33,880 nucleotides of DNA from Apiotrichum sp. Y4204 (lineage: Eukaryota; Basidiomycota; Tremellomycetes; Trichosporonales; Trichosporonaceae), in contig JAMYHL010000150.1 of NCBI GenBank assembly GCA_025531455.1, positions 1-33,880 on the forward strand, written 5' to 3'. This document shows positions 9,014 through 19,400 of the stretch, piece by piece. The first letter of the stretch is position 1. Each line of letters starts with the position of its first letter. The translations under genes and the position numbers were made by a program. The notes below the pieces were generated by a model. It saw only the letters and a program-made list of their open reading frames with translations, did no database searches and was not told where the DNA came from.

Positions 9014-12000
9014 GAAGCTCCAGCTGTGGGCGGGACATAACCTCAACTTTTATCGTATTCATATGATTTGTTTGTGAGTGGCGGACGGTCCGCTTGTCCG
9101 AAGCATGACTGACGCTCCTTCAGTGCTACCGTGCGTACCCTCTGGCGTGTCTTCAAACCAAGGCCGTAATCTGTTCTTGGCGAGCATCAGTCGTGACTGA
9201 CAACATGCAGATTCCTCTGATCCTCTCGGGCATCTTCTACGCAGCGAACACAACATATCACATCGCTTACATCGACTGTCTCTTTGTCTGTTTCTCGTGC
9301 ATGTGTGTTACCGGCTTGTCGACCATCAATCTGAGTATGCTCTCGACGTTTCAACAGTTCTTGCTGTACTTCCAGATGCTCATTGGTAGCATGGTACGTT
9401 GCCGCGATCTGTCCGGAGCTTACCCGCAGATGTTTGTTTCTATTGTCATGGTTGCGGTGCGAAAGTATGTTTCCGTACCCCCGAGGTTGCATCGCCTAAC
9501 AGCAGGCACTTTTTCCGCGTTCAGTTCCGCCATGTTCTCAACGAGCGCAGCAAACGTGAAAAGGCTCTTTCGCTTGCCCGCACAATCACTCAGTTGCCAG
9601 GGGCGACGACCAACAACCTGCGCAAGAGGTTTGCTACTCGCCGACCGAGTATCGGAGCCGAGGAACATGTACTGGAGACACCACCGATATCGACGCCGCC
9701 GATCAAGAAGAAGAAGGGTCCGTTGAAGCTCACGAAGGATATGATTCAACGTGTAGACGGCGGTGGTGTCGGCCTTGTGAACCCGATGGGTTGGTACGAT
9801 GGCGCCACTCCGACGCACTCGCAGTTTGCTTCGCGTGCCGTGTCTCCCGATCCCGATGCCAAGGAAGGCGGCTCCCGCATTGACGACGTATCCCACACTG
9901 AGGAGCAGCTTCGTCGTAAGATCAGTAGTAGTCCCAGCGAACGCAGCACAGGGACAACATCGACGGCCGATGACGAGGTGAAAAAGAGCTTGCGCACCGT
10001 GTCAAGCACCTTGTCGATGCAGAAGGGCAGCGGTCCTTACAGCGGTGGTGCAGATCTCCGCCCTGTGCTGACCACGGACTCCCTTCCCCCTCCACCCGAT
10101 CGCTCCCACACTGAGCCGTGAGTGGACCGGTTTGAACCATCTGACAGAAAGCATGCGGTCACGCACACCGTACGCTGCGGGACCCGTACCAGAGGAACAT
10201 TTCCCCCGGTCAAAGACGATTGCGTTCGATGACCAGGAAGATGGAATGGAGCATATTCTCCACCCCGGTCGCGAGGCTGGGTTCTTCCCGCGAACTCCGA
10301 CTATGCGGACTGACACTGGTTCGTCGGACACGTAGTGAACAAAGCTGATTTCAGGCATGGACTCGACCTTTGCCAGGACCAACACCTTGCGGAGACAAAA
10401 CAGCCGACTCATGGAGTCGAAGAAGACCGGCTTTGGCGGCTTTCCCACCCCGATTGAGATTGCTGGCGAGCTCTTCCGCCGCTTCGTTCCGCGGGCGTCT
10501 GACAAACTCTCGCAATCTCTTACTATGCCCCGGACCAACACGCTGTCCGGTCGTCATGACGATGGGCCAGGGAAGAATGTTGACTATATCACCTTTGCGG
10601 CAACTGTCGGACGCAACTCTTTGTTCCACAACCTCACAGAAGAGCAGATTGAAGAGCTGGGTGGTGTCGAATACCGTGCCCTGCGCATGCTCTTCTATAT
10701 CGTCCTTTGCTACTGGGTTTTCCTACCCCTTGCAGGTGTCACAATCACCGCCCCGTACATTGGCGCCGGGAATCGCTATGCTCACGTGTTCGAGGCGCAG
10801 CCGAAGCTTGTCAAGGTATCCTGGTTCGCCTTTTATCAATGCACTTCGGCATTCTCCAACACCGGAATGTCGCTAGTCGACCAGAGTATGTTGCCCTTCC
10901 AGTACGCGTACCTCATGTCTGTCGTCATGTGCGCATTGATTCTTCTTGGCAACACATGTTTCCCCATCGTCCTGCGGTTCATCATCTGGGCCATGTGGAA
11001 GATGGTTCCTGAGAAGTCGCAGTCCCGGGAGACACTCAAGTTCCTGCTCGACCACCCTCGCCGTTGCTTTGTCTATCTCTTTCCTTCAACTCAAACGTGG
11101 TTCCTATTGTTTGTCGTTTTCCTGTTGACGGCTATCGACTGGGTTGGTTTCATCGTACTCGATATTGGCACCCCGGTCGTGGAGGCCATGCCGGTTCGCA
11201 ACCGTGTGGCAGATGGCATCTTCCAGTCGGTTGCCGTGCGCGCTGCTGGCTTCACATGGATCTCAAGTAACGGTATTGCCCCAGCCGTCAAGGTGCTGTA
11301 CGTCATCATGATGTACGTGTCCGTCTATCCGATCGCCATGTCGGTTCGAGCGACGAACGTGTACGAGGAGCGCGCTCTCGGTGTCTATGACGACGAAGAG
11401 GAAGAGGACGAGGAGGACGCAGACAACACGCTCGGCAAACAGGAGGGTGCGCACGCCGTCGCCAAGTACCTCGGTTGGCACGCTCGCCGCCAGCTCGCCT
11501 TTGACATGTGGTGGATTGCCCTCGCCCTCTGGCTTGTGTGTATTATTGAGCGTTCGAAGCTCAACAACCCGGAAAACTACGAGTGGATGAACGTTTTCAA
11601 CATCATCTTCGAACTGGTTTCGGCGTACGGCACCGTCGGTCTCTCGCTCGGCGTTCCGTTCGACAACTACTCATTGTCAGGATCCTTCCGCACGCTATCA
11701 AAGCTGGTCGTAATTGTGGTCATGTTGCGTGGACGCCATCGCGGTCTCCCAGTTGCCATCGACCGTGCTGTCATGCTTCCCAAAGACTTTACAGAGTCGG
11801 ACGAGGAGGCCCTCGAGTCTCGTCTCCGCCGGTCCCGCTCCCGTCGCGCGTCATCCATGGCACCGGATGTGTTCAGCTACGGATCTGCTTTCCCTCGGAC
11901 GTTTACGGTCATGTCGGAGAACCAGGGACAGCATCCCTCAGTCGTTCCTCCTTCCCCGCGTCTTCCTACGCGCGACCAGCGCGAAACGTCACCCACCATG

Positions 12001-12465
12001 CCGTTCCGCAGGCTGGGCCGCTCGTCGTCCCGAGGGTCGACGCAGGACAGCGGCCCCGCATCACCATCGAGCCCCCCATCGCATCTCCATTTTGCGGTCA
12101 ACTCGGATCCCCGTGCCGGAACGACATTCGGCGCCATGGGTGTGCCGGCCTCGCCCACTGGATTTACCGGTTCAGGCTTCCCCACATCATCTCAACATCC
12201 GAACACCGGTAACCTTCCTCCGTTGGTGGAAGACCTCTCCTCTCGCCGTCCAACTCTCACCGAGGGAGCTGAGGGGGAAGGCGCCAACGAGGACGTCCCG
12301 CCCCTTGGCCTACCCACCGCTGCCGACTCGGAACCCAAAGTCACCTTTCCTTCGGGCGAGTCTGGAGACTCTGGCGTTTCCGGCGCCTCTGGATCCTCTG
12401 GATCAACGACGGCCGTGACGACCGACGAGAGCGCTGGCACGTTGAACACGGGCGGGACCGACTAA
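8961..12465 (+). CDS. TRK1: TRK-type potassium transporter, 1,075 aa
   Basis: Plasma membrane K+ uptake protein of the fungal Trk/HKT superfamily. Exons are 8961-9073, 9124-9130, 9211-9393, 9430-9464, 9506-10117, 10152-10318 and 10355-12465; introns are 50, 80, 36, 41, 34 and 36 nt. All four pore-loop filter glycines are visible: VTGLSTINLS (about 73-82), FSNTGMS (about 543), VRAAGFTWIS (about 671) and AYGTVGLS (about 801). HRGLPVAIDRAV after the last helix is typical of the family. A long hydrophilic loop of roughly 370 residues lies between the first and second pore units, as in yeast Trk1. An acidic run (DDEEEEDEEDAD) and a Ser/Pro-rich C-terminal tail of about 230 residues are probably cytosolic and regulatory. 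Exon 2 is only 7 nt. Translation could also begin at the ATG at 8973, which has the better context. Confidence 0.93.
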
Positions 12466-12759
12466 GGCAAATACCTGAGAACCCCTGATTAGCCGTCGTT
12501 CGGCAGAAACTTACGCTTTACTTCTTACCTTCCTTTCTATAGAGGCATCATATACAGCACACTGCACTATTATCCATGCACGGAATGTAGCATCCTTATC
12601 ATTTTCCTTCACAGCCGTTGTTCAGTGCGTGCTCCAGCTACTACAGAAAGTGAAGCAATGACCCACAATTCACAACGTGACAGGTCACTCCTGGTGGGGG
12701 AAAGACTCAGCACTGCGACACAACTCTCAGCATACAAACCTCTGCCCAGATCGACAGAC
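12466..12759. other. TRK 3' flank, nothing recognised
   Basis: Downstream of the TRK stop the sequence becomes more AT-rich (about 12500-12610), as expected of a 3' UTR and polyadenylation region. I see no gene or clear repeat. Confidence 0.5.
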
Positions 12760-13105
12760 GCCTTCAGAACTGCCTCGGCAGTCCTCGCTCGAAAGTGCAC
12801 TCTCGTCAGCTTTGGGACGCCGAACTGACCTACAAGACGTACGACAAGGAGATGCTTGCCATCGTGGACACCTTAAGGACCTGGTGCCACTACCTCATAC
12901 CTCATCGGAGCCCCAAGACGTGACAGTTTACAGGGACCACAAGAACCTTGTCTACTTTCTCACGACTCGAATGCGGAACCGTCGTCGCAACCGCTGGCTA
13001 GCACTCCCCCAACGCTTCACTTTCCGCATCACCTGACAGACCCGTAAGCAGATGGCGAAGGCCGACGCTCTTAGTCGCCGCCATGAGTTCCAGTCCATGA
13101 AGGCC
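12760..13105 (+). pseudogene. Decayed Ty3/gypsy retrotransposon fragment (RT-RNase H region)
   Basis: Pieces of an RNase H domain from a Ty3/gypsy-class polyprotein read across more than one frame: ELTYKTYDKEMLAIVDTL from about 12822, then after a frameshift VTVYRDHKNLVYFLTTR and NRRRNRWLALPQRF, then past an in-frame TGA KADALSRRHEF near 13055-13090. The order and the words YDKEMLAIV, DHKNL and ADALSRR are hallmark RNase H and connection motifs. Frameshift and stop make it non-functional. No LTR, integrase or other domain is visible. It ends about 200 bp upstream of a tRNA gene. Confidence 0.8.
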
Positions 13106-13307
13106 TGCTACAACAGAGCTCTTCGATTGGGTGCTTACGCGCCTCATGGGCCCAAAACTGAATCCGCTCGCCACCTCTAAACAGCCTCGATACACATCTC
13201 CACTGCGCTTATCGTCTCACACCACAAACAGGAAGCAGTACGCCCTCACGTGCCTGCATGCATTGCGCCCCCCACGTGGCGGAGGGCAACCCGCGCAGAA
13301 CACACAC

Positions 13308-13394
13308 GACCCCGTGGCGTAATGGTAGCGCGTGAGATTCCAACTGGGATGCTCCTTTTCCTCAAGGTTGTCCGTTCGATTCGGGCCGGGGTCG
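13308..13394 (+). tRNA. tRNA-Trp: tRNA-Trp(CCA) with 15-nt intron, copy 1
   Basis: The acceptor stem GACCCCG pairs with CGGGGTC (13387-13393). The D arm is GCGT/GCGC around AATGGTA. The anticodon loop TTCCAA places CCA at 13340-13342. The T arm is GTCCG-TTCGATT-CGGGC. A 15-nt intron follows position 37 (13344-13358); its TGGGA can pair with TTCCA, the normal anticodon-intron pairing. The mature length is 72 nt. The D and acceptor arms closely resemble eukaryotic tRNA-Trp. Two oddities are an A-C mismatch at the foot of the anticodon stem (31-39) and G at the discriminator position. A TTTTT run at 13399-13403 is a good Pol III stop. Confidence 0.8.
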
Positions 13395-13398
13395 GTCC

Positions 13399-13403
13399 TT
13401 TTT
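13399..13403 (+). terminator. Pol III T-run after tRNA-Trp copy 1
   Basis: Five T residues begin 5 nt after the tRNA 3' end, the standard Pol III termination signal. Confidence 0.7.
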
Positions 13404-13565
13404 GCTGCTTTCCTCTGCAAAAGCATCCCAGTGTGTGGCGGGAAGTCGTCGATGTCTTTGACGCGGTCGAAGTGGTCAAGCGGTTGGCGAATCGCAGTAA
13501 CGAAGGGCAAAAAGTGGAACGAAGAAAGTAGTGAAACATCGCACCTAAAGGAGAAAGAGCACAAC

Positions 13566-13634
13566 TTCGCGTAAGATTCCCACTGGGCTACCTCCATTTT
13601 CCGCAAGGCTATTGTCCGTTCGATCTCGACCCCT
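13566..13634 (+). pseudogene. Truncated tRNA-Trp copy
   Basis: The segment CGCGTAAGATTCCCACTGGG, followed by CCGCAAGGCTATTGTCCGTTCGATC, matches the 3' two thirds of the flanking tRNA-Trp genes, including an intron-like insert. It lacks the 5' acceptor strand and D arm and has a changed anticodon loop (CCCAC for CCAAC) and a damaged T arm. It lies between the two intact copies and looks like a decayed duplicate. Confidence 0.7.
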
Positions 13635-13764
13635 CGGATCTTGAAGGGTCCCGCCACACGTCTCCAGCCCTTCGGCTGCGCCCAGCTTTGTTCAACTCTT
13701 ACACGACGCCCATTGCGGGGAGGGCGCAGACGCGCGGAGGGCGCCCCCACGATGTGACGCAGGC

Positions 13765-13852
13765 GACCCCGTGGCGTAATGGTAGCGCGTGAGATTCCAA
13801 CTGGGAGACCTCCTCTTCCTCAAGGTTGTCCGTTCGATTCGGGCCGGGGTCG
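13765..13852 (+). tRNA. tRNA-Trp: tRNA-Trp(CCA) with 16-nt intron, copy 2
   Basis: The mature sequence is identical to copy 1, with the same acceptor, D, anticodon and T arms and anticodon CCA at 13797-13799. The intron (13801-13816) is 16 nt instead of 15 and differs in sequence after the shared CTGGGA. The same 31-39 A-C mismatch and G discriminator are present. A T5 run at 13871-13875 can serve as Pol III terminator. The upstream flank shares words with that of copy 1 (GGAGGGC), consistent with local duplication. Confidence 0.8.
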
Positions 13853-13870
13853 GTGCTAACTAGGCACTGC

Positions 13871-13875
13871 TTTTT
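13871..13875 (+). terminator. Pol III T-run after tRNA-Trp copy 2
   Basis: A TTTTT run lies 18 nt beyond the tRNA 3' end, a plausible Pol III terminator. Confidence 0.55.
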
Positions 13876-14218
13876 GGGAAATAGAGAAGAGAGCTGGTTG
13901 GAAAATGGTTGAAAGGGAGTGGGATGGAAGGTGTAAGGAGTGGAGTGGCGTTCAGCAAGAGATCGTGAATGAAAATGTCCGTGGAAGATCGCACATGATC
14001 GTGTGTATGAGTGACGGCTCTGCCACACAGATCGCCCCCTGAGCTATGTAGGAACGGTCCACAACAAATCCATTGCGGTGAGCAAAGTAAAAATAATATT
14101 ACCCGACTCTGCGAGAAGAGGTGATGTATAAGAAAAATAAATCAAACATTTAGCCACAGGAGCGCCACGTTGGAGATTTCATCCAGTCGCAAGACCAAAC
14201 GCCAGGCAATTCCGCCGC

Positions 14219-15366
14219 TTAGAACGCGAGGGCGACGAGGGCGAGGGCGAGGAGCGCGCCGGGGGCAAGAGACGAGGCCGACGACGGGGGTGGGGGGCGG
14301 GCAGGCGGCTGCGACGCCTGGGGGTTGGGAGCCGCCATTCCTCCCTGGGTGTTAACGGGAGGGGGCCCGTTGACGGTGTTGCCAACGTTGCCAGCCGTGT
14401 TGCCGATGGTGTTGCCGCCGGCGGGGGGAAGAGTGTTCGGGACAGCGGTGTTGGTCGGGAAGCCTCCGCCGTTGCCCGCAGTGTTGCCGCCAGTGTTGCC
14501 GCCAGTGCTGCCGCCAGTGCTGCCGCCAGTGCTGCCGCCAGTGCTGCCGCCAGTGTTGCCGCCAGTGTTGCCGCTGAATGTTAGAAAGATCGTTCCCCCA
14601 GAAGAATGCGAGACTCACCCAGTGGGGCAGGCGCTCTGGAGCGACTTGACACCCCTGTCAAGAGTGGCGGCAGTGCTCGCCCAGGTGGCGTCGCTGGACA
14701 GGCACGTAGTGCAAGTGTTGACCGCCGTCAGGAAATCGGACTGCGGGTCAGTGCCGGGTCCGAGCGGAGGGGGTTCACATCTGGCTTTGCACTGCGCACT
14801 GCGCACTCATCGGCCTCGGCCACTGCAGAGCGCATGGAGGACAGTGCTGGTACTTGATCCGAAAAGTCCGTGGAATCCTCGCGCTAAAGGCACTGCAAAC
14901 GCGGCAAGCATGGCCGCGAGTACGCAGGTGTGATTCCTGGAGCTGCTCCAGGAAGCCATTGAGACGGCCCGCACCCCTGGCGCAGGGACAAGCCAAGACT
15001 AAGCCATGGGGTATTTCAGGCACTTGGCTACTGGCGCCACTCAGGCGTTCTCGGCTTAACCGACCAATCCTCGTTCTCTGTCCAAACTCACAGTGCACAC
15101 AACCGCGATACACTGCCTGAGATCCTCGGTGGACGACGAGGTGCACTGCGACTCGATGCCGTCGAAGATCCTCGTGAACGGCCTGCACTGCGACACGCAC
15201 TGAGCCGGGAACGTCTCGGGGTCCGGGCCGAGCTGGCGGGGCGCGAGGTCGGTGCCGGGCGCGCGGGGGACGAGAGCGGCGAGCTCGGCTGGGCGTCAGA
15301 TGCGGACTTGGGCTTCGTGTAAATGTACTCACCAAGGACGGTGACAGCACTGACGGAGACCTTCAT
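14219..15366 (-). CDS. Secreted Cys-rich protein with Gly/Ser/Thr/Asn repeats and GPI signal, 252 aa
   Basis: Exons complement(14219..14573, 14619..14791, 15092..15288, 15333..15366) give 252 aa. The protein starts with a hydrophobic signal-like segment MKVSVSAVTVLAELAALVP. A domain of about 110 residues follows with ten Cys (QCVSQCRPF, SQC, LRQCIAVVCTC, ARCEPP, NTCTTCLS, SAC). Next comes a 4-residue repeat tract G-G-S/N-T, then a Pro/Asn-rich stalk, and finally a hydrophobic tail ALLALALVALAF with no charged residue after it, typical of a GPI-attachment signal. It is probably a cell-wall or surface protein. The Cys spacing is not a clear CFEM domain, and I do not recognise the family. Introns are 45, 300 and 44 nt; the 300-nt intron is unusually long for this window and could hide another exon. 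Confidence 0.7.
14480..14575. repeat. 12-bp coding tandem repeat, 8 units
   Basis: The unit AGTG(C/T)TGCCGCC is repeated eight times. On the minus strand it encodes the Gly-Gly-Ser/Asn-Thr repeats of the GPI-anchored protein. The first and last copies have T and the middle four have C, giving Asn-Thr at the edges and Ser-Thr in the centre. The last unit overlaps the intron-exon junction. Confidence 0.9.
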
Positions 15367-16433
15367 TGTGGGTTGCGGAGAGCGGGGGAGAAAGCTGGGG
15401 ACGAGGGTAGAAGAAAAGACTAATGTTTATCGATGGTAACCGTATTTAAGCGTAGGTGTCGAAGCTCAACGAGGTTCCTGGCACGTTTGCATTGGTCCTT
15501 CGAGAAGGTCAACCTCACGCGGGGCCGCGCGGGGCAGTACAGTCCAGTCAGCTGCTGTGCCCGCACAGGCCGCTGTTCTCCCCATAGCAATTCAGCAAGA
15601 GGGTGCGACACACGTTGGCAAGTCGCATGGTCAGGTAGTCAAAATGCCCGGCTAGCCTGGATTTAGGAGAGTAAAGGGGGTGAGAACCTTTCCTGAGCGG
15701 CCTTGGCGTTCAGCCCAGGGCTGTGACTAAGTGACAAGAATTGTTTTAGGCTGTGCTAGACGCGAATGCCGCTCGAGTGGCGTCTGGCGCAAGGATGTCA
15801 CAGCCTTGCACGACATCGTTCCGCGGTGTGGTGAGGTAGGCGAATAAGGAGAGTAAGAACAACGACGGGACATATCCCGTCCTAGAGCTGTGATATGCCA
15901 CCAACAGCAAAAGGAGCACGACATTCGAGACTTAAGGGAGTTTAGACAATATGGTAAGTATACTTATAATTAAACAGCGCTTGAGATGCCCCAAAACATG
16001 CCCCAGCCGGCTCGGCAATTAGTACTTACGGCAAGGGGAACTATGGGAACCGGGAATCTCCGGCCACAAACTCGGTGAAAGTTAGGCATAGAATGCACAG
16101 GATTGTGAGGCGTACGAGGTGTCCAGCATTTCCTGGATGAGTGCCACATGCCACAGAGTTGAGTCAAGCCGATCATGCAATGTGTCGCGTCGCGTTATGA
16201 ATGCGGCACAGATGAAGGTACAGTCCTGAGCCCACACAGCCTCAAAACATTTCATGGACATCATCTCACCTGTGCAGTTCGAAACAGAGGAATCCATGGA
16301 TGCTACCTTTGCAAGCCCAAAACCCAGAACGATGTAGCATCACTGGACTACATTCCCGTACTAGTACAGACATGGCACTTTACAAGTCGGACAGCTGAGC
16401 TGACACTGTCTACAGGTCGAAATGAAGACTCAT
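15367..16433. other. Intergenic, nothing recognised
   Basis: The region lies between the start of the GPI-protein gene and the stop of the large minus-strand gene. No open frame with family resemblance was found. A weak imperfect hairpin at 15748-15806 (arms AGGCTGTG and CACAGCCT) is visible. The promoter of the GPI-protein gene is expected just beyond 15366. Confidence 0.5.
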
Positions 16434-19400
16434 CTAGTTCACGTCATCATGCCCTTCGTCCACGGGGCCCTCCTCACCGGATTGGTCGTCATCGGTGAGC
16501 TGATCCCGGTTGTCGCCCGCCAAATCCTCCGCGCTCCCTGCGTCTGAGCCGTCCAACTCGCCGGAGCTTTCCGCTGCAGCGAAATTCAGCCGTGTCTGGC
16601 CATCTTGTCCCAGCGAGAGGCCTTTGGCACGAAGATTGACTTCTTGAGCCGCCAGCATTTTCCTCCTGATCAAATTGTGCTCGTACTCTTCGGTGAACGC
16701 CCCGCAAACCTCAATGATTTTGAGGCGCGATTTCGCTGACATTGCGCGCTCCCCGGGGTGCTGGTCGATGTTGATGGCCTGGTGAACTGCCGCAACGTGT
16801 GAATTGACCGACCTGGTACCGTTTATCGATTGTTCGGCCACCTGGGAGGCTTGTGACGCGGCCGCCACGTACAATGTAATCATGGCACCAAAGCGAACCC
16901 AATCGGGCCCTTTTCTAACTCGGTTGTGAAGTTGCTGCAGGATAGCAATGAGTTGGTCTGATGATGGGCCAATGATATCCTGAGGTTTCAGTAATAGACA
17001 CTCAAAGTTGACATACGGCTGGTGCATTCTCCAGACAGTGGGGCCGCAGCATCTCGATTGCTAACAGGGCGGCCACTTGCCGCGTCCGTTGGGTGCGTCG
17101 GCCGAGTGCCTGAACCATCCTTGCTTTGGGATACCTAGTCAGAGGGGACGCCTGCGCTGCGAGCGCAACAGCCAGCCGAGCAGGTGCTACACCTGCCTGA
17201 CAGCTGTACTCGATAAGGGCATCTGTGGTGTCGACAATCGCATGCCCAAGACTGCTCGGAGTCCTAGGGTCGGCACCGAGAAGCAGCAGCTGATATAGGA
17301 GCTTTTCGGTCTCCTCTTCCACTAGCCAACCATGTCTGCCTGTTAGTGCACGCCGGACGTGAACACTCACGTTGTCATCGCAGCTGTTATCTGACACATT
17401 GCACAGCTTATGCTTATCCTGTCACGGCCGAGGTGAATGTCGTACTTGTCCGTGGACAGTTCGTCGTCATTGGGTGCCACCACGGCGCCAAGCTGAAACC
17501 AGATTGTGTCGAAGAGAGCGCAATATTCAACGTCCAACGGAGGCTGAGAAGCGCTGGCGATGATTTCTATCAGTCGTTGGGTAGCGACAAAGGCGAGCTC
17601 TTCCTCGCAACCCAGCGCTGGAATATCAGCTTGGACAAGTTCTGCCCAGACTCACCCAGTTGGACCAGCCACCATGTGATATCTTGCAGGCTCCCATCGT
17701 CAACGGACCCGAAACTCACGGAGGCAAGTAGAGCCAGCAATACGTCCGAATCGGTCGCTGACATTAGCTGATTCCCTGAGTTACTCCCAACTCACCGGAG
17801 AGGAACAATAGCTCCGCTGGCCAGGAGACATTCTTGCCCCATCTCTGAAGCGCGGACTCCGAAACAGGCTGGCGTGGGGTGTCACTACCCTTCCAAAACA
17901 CTGATTCCGCCATGAGCGAGGCAATCCTCGCCTCGGCGGCGCTGTCGCCCTCATGTAGGCGTACGTCCTCAAGGACATGACCAGTTGTCCCATCGCGCTG
18001 AATATTGTGCAGGTCAATATCTGGAACGTCGTTCTTGTCGTCCGTTGTCCGTTCCCTACTTGCCGCTCTCTCCTTCACGTTTCGTTCAGCGAGTTCAAAT
18101 ACTTCTCGTTGCTCGTCGTGCTGATGAAGCATCCGTTCGATTCGGGCATCCTCACGGGATTTCCTGAATGAGCTCTTGCTACGTTGCCTGGAGTTAGGAA
18201 TGTACAAGCTCGACAGAAGCACTCACGGTTGTGTTCTTTCAAACCTCGCCTCTTCACCTTCCTCATTCATTTCGCGAAGGCGCTGACTTGCGTTCTCCAG
18301 CTCTGCTCGCCGGCGTGCCTCCTCCGCTTGCCGGCGTGCCTCTTCCTGCGCTTTTCGTCTACTACTTCTCCGCCGCTCCTGGCGTCTCTCCTCATCCTCG
18401 ATTTCACGGCGGCGGACTTCGCGGTCACGCTCCATGCTCTCCTGTTCTCGACGCTCCGCTTCCGCCATTTCCGCAAGGACTCGATCCGCAAGACCCGATT
18501 GTGAACGTTGCGAGTCTGCGTTTGCCTCGAGTTCTCCGGCAACGGCTTGATTTTGCGAGGAAGAGATTGTTTCCCGGTGTGCCGCTGAATCATCCTGTAG
18601 TCCCGCCAGTCCGTCATGCGACTGAGCCTGCAACTTATTCCGACCTTCAATCAACTCATCCTGACCCTGAATGTCGTCCCCCAGCCGTTCCTGTGACTCA
18701 TCGAGCTGCGCGGGGCTTAGAGGTCGATCAAACTCAGCCCATCGAGCAAACTGGAGCGTCAATGAGAACTGTAATGCCTCAACTTACGAAACTGTCTTGA
18801 TCATCTGCTGGGGATGGCTGACGTGAGGGTGGCGTAGAAGACGCAGTCGAGGATTGGGCGGGGGGAAGCTCTTGAGGTCGAGTTATTTCCCGACGAGCCA
18901 GCGGAGAGGTAACCTTTCGCGCCGTTGGTGTGCGATGGTCGCTCCTATCTGACGGTGATGGTTGAGTCGGGCGTTGTGTCGAGGACGCCTTGGATCGACG
19001 GGGTGTTGACAGTCTCATGACCGTTACCTGCGAGTTTTGGGTAGACATTGTAGCTTGTCGTGCTGGAGAGGGAGTCGCTGGCGCAGCTGCATTTGATTGT
19101 CGCTCAACATCCTCCCGGAGTCGACTCGCAGTCCTTGGCCGTGACGAACCAGTAATACTAGTCCTGTTCATAGTAGGCCACTGCTCAATCGGAGTGTCGA
19201 TCGAAGGCAGCGCATACTTGCCTGGGTACGCCCGAACGCGCTGCGGTCTGACGCTGGTCGGGGTCACTTGAGCGGCGGGACTGGAACGCCCATTCTGCAG
19301 TAAGGCCTGACCCGCTTTCGACCGAGGACTGGGACGGTAGCTCTCATCATCATCGTCAGCCAACACGCGACGCCTTCTGGCTGCCACTGACACGGCTTGA

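Noticed and set aside
14219..15366. CFEM domain for the secreted Cys-rich protein
   Set aside because: There are ten Cys with spacing that does not match the eight-Cys CFEM pattern, so it is left as an unassigned Cys-rich domain.
15748..15806. Imperfect hairpin with arms AGGCTGTG/CACAGCCT and an inner AGACGC/GCGTCT pair
   Set aside because: The stems are short and interrupted, which is common by chance. No RNA family or tRNA features.
18231..18800. Plus-strand open frame of 189 codons (Pro/Leu-rich)
   Set aside because: It is antisense to the coiled-coil exon of the large minus-strand gene; the coding signal is clearly on the minus strand.
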